DNA from: an uncultured Gammaproteobacteria bacterium
GTDB taxonomy: Bacteria; Pseudomonadota; Gammaproteobacteria; GCA-001735895
Length of the DNA stretch: 5,695 bases
Assembly (NCBI GenBank): GCA_937980285.1
Contig: CALJQI010000442.1
Span: 1-5,695 of the forward strand
Direction of reading: 5' to 3'
The first letter of the stretch is position 1. The number at the start of each line of letters is the position of its first letter. The notes beneath the pieces were generated by a model that was not told the DNA's origin, searched no databases, and saw only the letters and a program-made list of their open reading frames with translations. A program made the position numbers and the translations under genes. Positions 1-5,154 of the stretch are shown piece by piece.

Positions 1-1
1 T

Positions 2-463
2 TGTGGCGACTGGCTCGAGTTCTGGCGCAGGCATCGCCTGGGCTACCAGCTGCAGCTCGCCGAGCGCAACGGCTTTGGCGCCGGGCTGATCGATGCCGGT
101 AACCGGCTGAGCGAAAGCCTGGCCTGTTTTTTCGGCGGCTACCAGCCTTTTCCGTCGCTGCTGCACGGCGATTTGTGGAGCGGCAACCAGGCCGCCGACG
201 CCGCCGGTAACCCGGTTATCTACGATCCCGCCTGCTACTATGGCGACCACGAAGCCGACCTGGCGATGATGGAGTTGTTCGGCCATCCGGGCGAGGCTTT
301 CTTCGCGCGCTACCGTGACCATTTTCCGATCGACAGCGGCTACCGCCTGCGTCGCGACCTGTATAACCTCTATCACCTGCTCAACCATGCCAACCTGTTC
401 GGCGGCGGTTATCCCGGCCAGGCGCAGGCCGTGATCGAGCGCCTGCTGGCGCAAGTACGGTAG
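2..463 (+). CDS. Fructosamine/ketoamine kinase family protein, C-terminal part (5' end outside window)
   Basis: This is the C-terminal half of a fructosamine-3-kinase family (YniA-like) protein, open from base 2 with no start inside the window and ending at TAG 461-463. The family phosphorylates ketoamine adducts on glycated proteins or small molecules in the cytoplasm, a repair or deglycation role. Visible landmarks are a GDWLEFWRRHRLGYQ segment typical of the middle of the family, the kinase catalytic loop HGDLWSGN (bases 164-187) with its catalytic Asp, then the metal-binding DPACYYGDHEADLAM segment and the C-terminal YNLYHLLNHANLFGG helix region shared with E. coli YniA. The ORF is intact up to its stop. 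It probably belongs to a separate transcript from the downstream transporter, since an 89-nt gap with a candidate promoter follows. The native substrate cannot be told from sequence. Confidence 0.9.
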   Translation, partial: CGDWLEFWRRHRLGYQLQLAERNGFGAGLIDAGNRLSESLACFFGGYQPFPSLLHGDLWSGNQAADAAGNPVIYDPACYYGDHEADLAMMELFGHPGEAFFARYRDHFPIDSGYRLRRDLYNLYHLLNHANLFGGGYPGQAQAVIERLLAQVR

Positions 464-483
464 TGCGGTGCTGCGCAAAAAAG

Positions 484-513
484 TGTTACCATGCGCGCAT
501 AAGTAAATAATAA
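484..513 (+). promoter_or_regulatory. Candidate sigma-70 promoter for the transporter operon
   Basis: The intergenic gap after the kinase stop has an AT-rich island in otherwise GC-rich DNA. TAATAA at 508-513 (or TAAATA at 504-509) could be a -10 element, and TTACCA at 486-491 (or TGTTAC at 484-489) a poor -35 with 16-18 nt spacing. Between them lies the perfect 10-bp palindrome ATGCGCGCAT (491-500), where an operator would be expected. Neither hexamer is close to consensus; this is a positional guess. Confidence 0.35.
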
Positions 514-531
514 TGTCGCCTGATGGCGATA
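514..531 (+). promoter_or_regulatory. Short stem-loop in the 5' leader of the ATPase gene
   Basis: TCGCC (516-520) and GGCGA (525-529) pair around a TGAT loop, extendable by a G-U and a T-A pair to 514-531. It sits just upstream of the purine-rich ribosome-binding site GGGAGGGGA (537-545). An in-frame ATG at 523 lies in and next to the loop, has no Shine-Dalgarno of its own, and is therefore not favoured as the start. Function, if any, is unknown. Confidence 0.35.
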
Positions 532-552
532 AACCCGGGAGGGGAAAACCGA

Positions 553-1338
553 ATGAGCGAAGCAGCTGGCGACCACGCCGCGCTTGAAGTCGTCGATCTG
601 CATAAGAGTTTCGGCGAAGTCGAAGTTATTCGCGGCGTCTCCATGAGCGCGCATAAGGGCGACGTGATATCGATACTCGGCGCCTCGGGCTCCGGCAAGA
701 GCACCTTCCTGCGCTGTATCAACCTGCTCGAGATTCCCACCTCCGGCGATGTCTTCGTTGCCGGTGAAAAAATTCGTATGATGACGAATAGTCGCGGTCG
801 GTACCAGCCCGAAGATATTCACCAGGTCGAGCGCCTGCGCGCGCGCCTGGGCATGGTTTTCCAGAGTTTCAACCTGTGGTCGCACATGACGGTCATCGAG
901 AACGTGATCGAGGCGCCGGTGCACGTGCTCAAGATCCCAAAAGCCGAGGCCGTCGAGCAGGCGGAAGCCCTGCTGCAGAAGGTCGGTATCCTCGAGCGCA
1001 AGGATTACTATCCGGCGCAGCTTTCGGGCGGCCAGCAACAGCGCGTCGCCATCGCTCGCGGCCTGGCGATGAATCCCGAGGTGATGCTGTTCGACGAGCC
1101 GACCTCGGCGCTCGATCCGGAACTGGTGGGCGAGGTACTGAAAGTCATGCGCGATCTCGCCGATGAAGGCCGCACCATGCTGGTGGTCACCCACGAAATG
1201 GGATTCGCGCGCGACGTTTCGTCGGAGGTCGTGTTTTTACACGAAGGCAAGGTTGAAGAGCAGGGCGAGCCCCGGCAAATGTTCACCGATCCGAATTCGG
1301 ATCGTTTTCGGCAATTCCTGTCGAGGACGATGCAGTAA
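553..1338 (+). CDS. hisP: Basic amino-acid ABC transporter ATP-binding protein (HisP type)
   Basis: This is the cytoplasmic ATPase subunit of a polar amino-acid importer and would power the two permeases encoded downstream. The 261-residue product matches the usual HisP/AotP/ArtP length. Visible motifs in order: Walker A GASGSGKST (43-51), Q-loop with Gln104 in MVFQSFNLWSHMTV, ABC signature LSGGQQQR (157-164), Walker B VMLFDE (177-182), D-loop SALD (185-188) and the switch His214 in VTHEMGFAR. The wording around the Q-loop and after Walker B (SALDPELVGEVL) is very like enteric HisP. ATG 553 is chosen because GGGAGGGGA at 537-545 precedes it at good spacing and translation then begins MSEAAGDHAALEVVDLHKSF; an in-frame ATG at 523 would add 10 residues not seen in the family. 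It is first in the operon. Family is certain; the name hisP reflects closest resemblance, not proven histidine transport. Confidence 0.93.
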   Translation: MSEAAGDHAALEVVDLHKSFGEVEVIRGVSMSAHKGDVISILGASGSGKSTFLRCINLLEIPTSGDVFVAGEKIRMMTNSRGRYQPEDIHQVERLRARLGMVFQSFNLWSHMTVIENVIEAPVHVLKIPKAEAVEQAEALLQKVGILERKDYYPAQLSGGQQQRVAIARGLAMNPEVMLFDEPTSALDPELVGEVLKVMRDLADEGRTMLVVTHEMGFARDVSSEVVFLHEGKVEEQGEPRQMFTDPNSDRFRQFLSRTMQ

Positions 1339-1339
1339 C

Positions 1340-1369
1340 CACCCGCGGAGTGCTAGCACACCGCGGGTG
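1340..1369 (+). promoter_or_regulatory. Intercistronic hairpin between ATPase and binding-protein genes
   Basis: A 9-bp perfect GC-rich stem (1340-1348 with 1361-1369) encloses a 12-nt loop that itself contains the palindrome TGCTAGCA. It starts two bases after the ATPase stop codon. The following bases are A-rich rather than a T-run, so it is not a canonical intrinsic terminator. A role in partial termination, mRNA processing or protecting RNA ends is inferred. A smaller inverted repeat, GTTTC/GAAAC (1381-1395), follows before the next gene. Confidence 0.5.
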
Positions 1370-1418
1370 AAATTAAAATAGTTTCTCAGTGAAACACAAC
1401 CAAAGTGAGGAAGTAAAA

Positions 1419-2198
1419 ATGAAGTTCAGAAAACTAATAACATCGCTAACCGCGGCAGCACTGATGCTCGGAATGGCGGGCCTGAGCGCACAGGCCGCGG
1501 ATCTTCGTGTCGGCGTCGAAGGCGCCTATCCGCCTTTTTCCTGGAAGGAATCCGACGGTACGCTTAAAGGTTTCGATATCGAAATCGCGGAAGCCGTCTG
1601 TGCCGAGCTGAAGCGCAAGTGCGTGCTCGTCGAGCAGGACTGGGACGGCATGATTCCGGCGCTGCTGGCGAGAAAGTTCGATACCATCATCGCCTCGATG
1701 TCGATTACCGAAGAGCGCAAGAAGCGCGTCGATTTCAGCGACAAGTATTACAACACCCCGGCCAAGTTCGTCGCCAAGAAGGGCTCGGGCCTGAAAATCA
1801 CCACGGCAGGCTTGAAGGGTAAGCGAATCGGCCTGCAGCGTGGCACCACGCACCAGTGTTTCATGGAAAAGATGTTTCCCGAAGCCGAGCTGGTGCTTTA
1901 CGGCACCCAGGACGAGGTGTTCCAGGATCTCACGATTGGGCGCATCGACGCGCAATTCTCCGATTCTATCGCGGCTGACGACGGTTTTCTCAAGACCGAC
2001 GCCGGCAAGGATTTCGAGTTTACCGGCGGCGATCAGCATGACGAGGCCTGCCACGGTCCGGGCGCCGGCATGGCGGTACGCAAAGCGGACACCAAGTTGC
2101 GCGACGAGCTCAATGCGGCCATCAAGGCGCTGCGCGACAACGGTACATACCAGAAAATCAACGCCAAGTACTTCGACTTCGATATCTTCGGTGGTTAA
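1419..2198 (+). CDS. Periplasmic basic amino-acid/guanidino-compound binding protein (SBP family 3)
   Basis: This is the extracytoplasmic solute receptor of the importer, 259 residues and similar to HisJ, ArgT and ArtJ. Residues 1-26 form a Sec signal peptide (KFRK n-region, hydrophobic core, AQA cleavage before ADLRVGVEG). The mature part has the family's ligand elements: Tyr37 in EGAYPPF, Asp53 in GFD, Ser93-Met-Ser95 with Arg100 in the SITEER segment (the alpha-carboxylate-binding Arg of HisJ), GTTHQ (142-146) and Asp182 (Asp161 of HisJ, binding the alpha-amino group). Glu34 sits where HisJ has Asp11, and this Glu plus GTTHQ resembles arginine-specific ArtJ. Cys61/Cys68 match the disulfide spacing of HisJ; Cys147 and Cys211 are extra. 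The C-terminus GTYQKINAKYFDFDIFGG is HisJ-like. ATG 1419 is preferred over GTG 1389 because GTGAGGA (1405-1411) precedes it and the signal peptide then starts properly. Ligand class is well supported; the exact ligand is not. Confidence 0.92.
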   Translation: MKFRKLITSLTAAALMLGMAGLSAQAADLRVGVEGAYPPFSWKESDGTLKGFDIEIAEAVCAELKRKCVLVEQDWDGMIPALLARKFDTIIASMSITEERKKRVDFSDKYYNTPAKFVAKKGSGLKITTAGLKGKRIGLQRGTTHQCFMEKMFPEAELVLYGTQDEVFQDLTIGRIDAQFSDSIAADDGFLKTDAGKDFEFTGGDQHDEACHGPGAGMAVRKADTKLRDELNAAIKALRDNGTYQKINAKYFDFDIFGG

Positions 2199-2205
2199 TG
2201 GCGAC

Positions 2206-2234
2206 GACCGGCCCGGGTGTGACCCGGGTCGGTC
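2206..2234 (+). terminator. Strong hairpin after the binding-protein gene (probable leaky terminator or mRNA stabiliser)
   Basis: Thirteen consecutive pairs (2206-2218 with 2222-2234, one of them G-U) close a 3-nt GTG loop, eight bases after the binding-protein stop codon. TGTTTA follows, only a weak U-tract, so readthrough into the permease genes is expected. In amino-acid importers such as hisJQMP, structures at this position let the binding protein be made in excess of the membrane subunits. The same role is inferred here from position and stability. Confidence 0.6.
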
Positions 2235-2259
2235 TGTTTAACGGGATCCAGACGCAAAC

Positions 2260-2958
2260 GTGGACTTGATACTCGAATACCAGGACCAATTGCTGTCGGG
2301 CACATGGGTGACCATCAAGCTCGCGCTGCTGTCGCTGTTGTTCGCGGTGTTTTTCGGATTGATCGGCGCCTGGGCCAAGCTGTCGAAAAATATCGTCGCG
2401 CAGAAAATCGCGGCCGCATACACCGCCATCGTGCGCGGCGTCCCCGACCTGGTGCTGATCCTGCTGGTGTTTTTCGGCGGCCAGGAGCTGGCGAATTCGA
2501 TCGGCACCCTGACCGGGCTATGGGAGTACGCCGAGATCAGCCAGTTCGCGGCCGGCGTCGGCACCATCGGCGTGGTCTTTGGCGGCTACATGACCGAAAC
2601 CTTTCGCGGCGCGATCCTGGCGATCCCGAAAGGCCAGATCGAAGCCGGCGTCGCCTGCGGCATGTCGCGCATAACCATATTTCGGCGGGTGATCTGGCCG
2701 CAGATGGTGGTCTACGCCCTGCCCGGGTTTTCCAACAACTGGCTGGTGCAAATCAAGTCGACCGCACTGGTTTCGGTCATCGGGCTGCAGGACGTGGTCT
2801 ATAACGGTTTTGTCGCCGGGCGTTCCACGCGCCAGCTGTTCACCTTCATGTTCGCGGTGCTGATGATTTACCTGGTGCTGACCGCGATTTCCGATTCCGG
2901 GCTGCGCTGGCTCGATAAAAAGTACAGCAAGGGCATCGTGAGGTCCGACGATGGCTGA
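2260..2958 (+). CDS. hisQ: Amino-acid ABC transporter permease (HisQ type)
   Basis: This is one of two inner-membrane subunits forming the translocation pore. The 232-residue product has about five hydrophobic segments (roughly 18-38, 61-75, 98-118, 150-175 and 195-212). The EAA loop that docks on the ATPase is clear at 128-147, with Glu128-Ala129, Gly134 and Pro147. TWVTIKLALLSLLFAV, IVRGVPDLVLILLVFFG, GGYMTETFRGA and NNWLVQIKSTALVSVIGLQDVV parallel enteric HisQ closely. The GTG at 2260 is the most family-consistent start, giving MDLILEYQDQLLSGTWVT, but only a weak and distant GGGA precedes it. With the hairpin upstream, this predicts lower translation than for the binding protein. Its last 8 bases overlap the next permease gene, a sign of translational coupling. 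Confidence 0.92.
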   Translation: MDLILEYQDQLLSGTWVTIKLALLSLLFAVFFGLIGAWAKLSKNIVAQKIAAAYTAIVRGVPDLVLILLVFFGGQELANSIGTLTGLWEYAEISQFAAGVGTIGVVFGGYMTETFRGAILAIPKGQIEAGVACGMSRITIFRRVIWPQMVVYALPGFSNNWLVQIKSTALVSVIGLQDVVYNGFVAGRSTRQLFTFMFAVLMIYLVLTAISDSGLRWLDKKYSKGIVRSDDG

Positions 2959-3730
2959 GTCGATCGTCAAGTTCCTCGAAACATGGTCGCCGATCGATAT
3001 CGTATTGATCGCGCAAAACTTCGACCGCTTTTTATGGGGCGCGTTGACGACGCTTGAGTTAACCATTATTTCCCTGCTGGTCGGCGGCATCCTGTCGATT
3101 CCGCTGGCGATCATACGCGCCGGCAACAACAAGATTCTGAACGCGCCAGTGTGGCTGTTTACTTACGTGTTTCGCGGCACCCCGCTGCTGGTTCAGACCT
3201 ATCTGATTTATTATGGGCTCGGACAGTTCGAGTGGATACGCGAAACATTTCTGTGGGGGCCGGTTTTATCGCAGGCCTGGTATTGCGCGTTGATCGCATT
3301 TTCGCTCAACACCGCGGCCTACACCGCCGAATTACTGCGCGGCTCGATCGTCAATACCAGCCGCGGCGAAATCGAGGCGGCTAAGGCCTGCGGCTTCAGC
3401 AGGGCAATGCGCATGCGGCGTATCGTGTTACCGAGCGCTTTCCGCCGCGCGTTGCCGGCTTATTCCAACGAAGTCATATTCATGCTGCACGGCTCTGTCG
3501 TCGCCAGCACGATCACCATCCAGGACCTGCTCGGCGTCGGCCGCTGGCTCAACGGTCGTTATTACCTCGCCTACGAGGGCTTTATTACCGCAGCGGTGCT
3601 TTATTTCATCATCGTGCTGCTGGTATCGCGCGGATTTCGCCTGTGGGAAAAGCACTGGCTGGCCCACCTGTATCCACAGGACGCGGTCAAGACGAAACCC
3701 AAAAAAGGCCTCGCTTCGTTCCGCATTTGA
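2951..3730 (+). CDS. hisM: Amino-acid ABC transporter permease (HisM type)
   Basis: This is the second pore-forming inner-membrane subunit, 259 residues, pairing with the HisQ-type protein. Recognisable segments are TTLELTIISLLVGGILSIPLA (first membrane span), VWLFTYVFRGTPLLVQTYLI (67-86), FSLNTAAYTAELLRGSI, the EAA loop at 142-161 (EAAKACG with Gly148, ending in Pro161), and RRALPAYSNEVIFMLHGS (165-182), all close to enteric HisM. ATG 2951 overlaps the upstream stop by 8 bases and has GTGAGG (2938-2943) as ribosome-binding site at correct spacing. The C-terminal tail (KTKPKKGLASFRI) is somewhat longer and more basic than in E. coli HisM. No sign of damage. Confidence 0.92.
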   Translation: MAESIVKFLETWSPIDIVLIAQNFDRFLWGALTTLELTIISLLVGGILSIPLAIIRAGNNKILNAPVWLFTYVFRGTPLLVQTYLIYYGLGQFEWIRETFLWGPVLSQAWYCALIAFSLNTAAYTAELLRGSIVNTSRGEIEAAKACGFSRAMRMRRIVLPSAFRRALPAYSNEVIFMLHGSVVASTITIQDLLGVGRWLNGRYYLAYEGFITAAVLYFIIVLLVSRGFRLWEKHWLAHLYPQDAVKTKPKKGLASFRI

Positions 3731-3748
3731 TCGGCGGAATTCTGCACC

Positions 3749-3955
3749 GTGAGTAAGAACTTCGACACCATTATTGTCGGTGGCGGGCTGGTCGGCGCCG
3801 CGCTCGCCTGCGGTATCGCGGCGCGCGGGCACAGGGTCGCGGTGCGTGATATCGGCCGCTTTAGCGCGCGCCCGCCGTTAAAGCCGATTACACTAGGGCA
3901 ACTGGCCGAAACCCGGGAATTAGAGGAAACACAGCATGACCGAGAAACAGTTTAA
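3749..3955 (+). pseudogene. Deletion remnant: N-terminus of FAD oxidoreductase (OoxB/DadA-like) fused to the tail of an OoxA/HcnB-like subunit
   Basis: A 68-codon ORF starts with GTG 18 nt after the permease stop. Residues 6-32 are a textbook dinucleotide-binding beta-alpha-beta unit (DTIIVGGGLVGAAL through GHRVAV, with GxGxxG as GGGLVG), the start of DAO-family flavoproteins that are normally several hundred residues long. From about residue 33 no flavoprotein sequence follows. Instead residues 36-53 read GRFSARPPLKPITLGQLA, which I recognise as the tail that follows the BFD-type [2Fe-2S] domain in alpha subunits of octopine-oxidase/HcnB-type enzymes. The ORF therefore looks like the two outer ends of an adjacent oxidase gene pair joined by an in-frame internal deletion near 3845. 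It overlaps gbuA by 20 nt, as an intact upstream gene could. The first part is secure; the tail assignment is from memory of the family and less certain. Alternatives are a functional microprotein or an assembly error. No catalytic region remains. Confidence 0.6.
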
Positions 3956-4892
3956 CCAGCCGCTGGGTGGAAACGAAATGCCGCGGTTTGGCGGCATTGC
4001 GACCATGATGCGATTACCGCATGCGCCGACCGCCGCCGGTCTCGACGTAGGATTTGTCGGCGTTCCATTCGATATCGGTACTTCCAATCGCGGCGGTTCG
4101 CGTTTCGGGCCGCGCCAGATTCGCACCGAATCCTGCCTGATTCGACCCTATAACATGGCGACCCGCGCGGCGCCCTTCGATTCGCTGCAGGTGGCCGATA
4201 TCGGCGACATCGCGATCAACACCTTCAACCTGCAAAAGTCGGTGGCCATTATCGAGGCGGCTTACGATGAAATTCTCGCTCACGGCTGCAAGCCGCTGAC
4301 GCTGGGCGGCGATCACACCATTTCGTTACCGATCCTGCGCGCCCTGCGCAAGAAGTACGGGCCGGTTGGCATCGTGCACGTCGATGCGCATGCCGATATC
4401 AATGATCACATGTTCGGCGAGCCGATCGCGCACGGCACGCCGTTTCGACGCGCGATCGAGGAGGATCTGGTCGATCCGGCGCGCATGGTGCAAATCGGAC
4501 TGCGCGCCAGCGGCTACGAGGCCGACGACTTCGACTGGCCGCGCTCGCAGGGCGTGCGCGTGGTGCAGGCCGAGGAATGCTGGTACAAGTCGCTGGCGCC
4601 GCTGATGTCGGAGGTGCGCGAGCAGCTGGGCCAGGGCCCGGTCTACCTGACCTTCGATATCGACGGCCTCGACCCGGCCTACGCGCCCGGTACCGGTACC
4701 CCGGAAATCGGCGGTTTGAGCATACACCAGGGGCTCGAAATCGTTCGCGGCTGCCGCGGGCTGGAGCTCATCGGCGGCGACCTGGTCGAGGTCGCGCCGG
4801 CTTACGATACCTCCGGCAACACCGCGCTGACGGCAGCTAACCTGCTGTTCGAAATGCTCTGTGTTTTCCCCGGTGTCGAGTACCGCAGCTGA
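3936..4892 (+). CDS. gbuA: Guanidinobutyrase (ureohydrolase family)
   Basis: This cytoplasmic binuclear-manganese ureohydrolase is predicted to cleave 4-guanidinobutyrate to 4-aminobutyrate (GABA) and urea, a late step of arginine breakdown via 2-ketoarginine. The 318-residue product is full length. Metal ligands are all present: His127 in GGDHT, Asp150/His152/Asp154 in DAHADIND, and Asp241/Asp243 in FDIDGLDPA. The N-terminus (QPLGGNEMPRFGGIATMMRL) and RPYNMATRAAPFDSL are nearly as I recall P. aeruginosa GbuA. Met159 in NDHMFGE occupies the position where GbuA has a Met and guanidinopropionase GpuA a Tyr, a reported specificity difference, which favours guanidinobutyrase over guanidinopropionase or agmatinase. 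ATG 3936 follows AGAGGAA (3922-3928) at good spacing. It lies downstream of the importer and the oxidase remnant, so it is probably co-transcribed. An agmatinase label would be the likely automated alternative. Confidence 0.85.
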   Translation: MTEKQFNQPLGGNEMPRFGGIATMMRLPHAPTAAGLDVGFVGVPFDIGTSNRGGSRFGPRQIRTESCLIRPYNMATRAAPFDSLQVADIGDIAINTFNLQKSVAIIEAAYDEILAHGCKPLTLGGDHTISLPILRALRKKYGPVGIVHVDAHADINDHMFGEPIAHGTPFRRAIEEDLVDPARMVQIGLRASGYEADDFDWPRSQGVRVVQAEECWYKSLAPLMSEVREQLGQGPVYLTFDIDGLDPAYAPGTGTPEIGGLSIHQGLEIVRGCRGLELIGGDLVEVAPAYDTSGNTALTAANLLFEMLCVFPGVEYRS

Positions 4893-4926
4893 GCCGGGCG
4901 CTGACGGGGTTTTCTGCCGACGGGAA

Positions 4927-5061
4927 GTGACGAAGGCAGACGCGAAGGCATTCAGCCGGCGCAACGTGCTGGCAATACTCGGCGCCGTGTTGCTCGGCAG
5001 CCCTCCCGCCTGGGCTACGCGTACGGTTACGAAGAAGGCGGCGAAGACCGGATTTATCTGA
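4927..5061 (+). CDS. Small ORF with twin-arginine-like signal sequence; possible gene remnant
   Basis: Starting from GTG 4927 this reads 44 codons. Residues 10-12 are SRR followed by NVLAILGAVLLG and then PPAWA (26-30), which together look like a Tat signal peptide with an Ala-x-Ala-type cleavage site. Only 14 mostly basic residues follow before TGA. A mature protein is therefore missing, so this may be the start of a truncated or frameshifted exported protein, or chance. There is no properly spaced ribosome-binding site (GGGAA directly abuts the GTG), and no ATG is available. It sits 34 nt after gbuA on the same strand. Apart from this ORF, the gap between gbuA and the convergent gene (4893-5154) shows no clear gene and no convincing terminator. 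I do not recognise a family. Confidence 0.3.
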   Translation: MTKADAKAFSRRNVLAILGAVLLGSPPAWATRTVTKKAAKTGFI

Positions 5062-5154
5062 CACAGGGCGGCGCGTTTCAGGTTTCGATCGGCGCGGTTT
5101 CGCTGCTTTGGCGCATATTCAATGAAACCTGGTCGTTAACTGCTAGCGCCACGG

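Noticed and set aside
450..485. Possible terminator for the kinase gene (GCGCA/TGCGC arms followed by an A-run).
   Set aside because: The stem is only 5 bp with an 18-nt loop, and an A-run rather than a T-run follows on the coding strand.
523..552. ATG 523 as start of the ATPase gene.
   Set aside because: It lies in a leader stem-loop without a ribosome-binding site, and the in-frame GGGAGGGGA at 537-545 serves the ATG at 553 instead.
409..1194. Long reverse-strand open frame opposite the ATPase gene (261 codons), and similar long antisense frames opposite 1446-2054, 2518-3132 and 4326-4964.
   Set aside because: Their products are rich in His/Arg/Gln/Asp low-complexity composition, match no family, and lie exactly opposite strongly supported genes; they are typical antisense shadows in GC-rich DNA.
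4893..4915. Possible intrinsic terminator after gbuA ending in GGGGTTTT.
   Set aside because: I could not find a stem longer than about 4 bp before the T-run.
4837..5064. Reverse-strand 75-codon frame between gbuA and the convergent gene.
   Set aside because: Arg/Ala-rich composition with no recognisable fold, overlapping the end of gbuA and the more plausible signal-peptide ORF.
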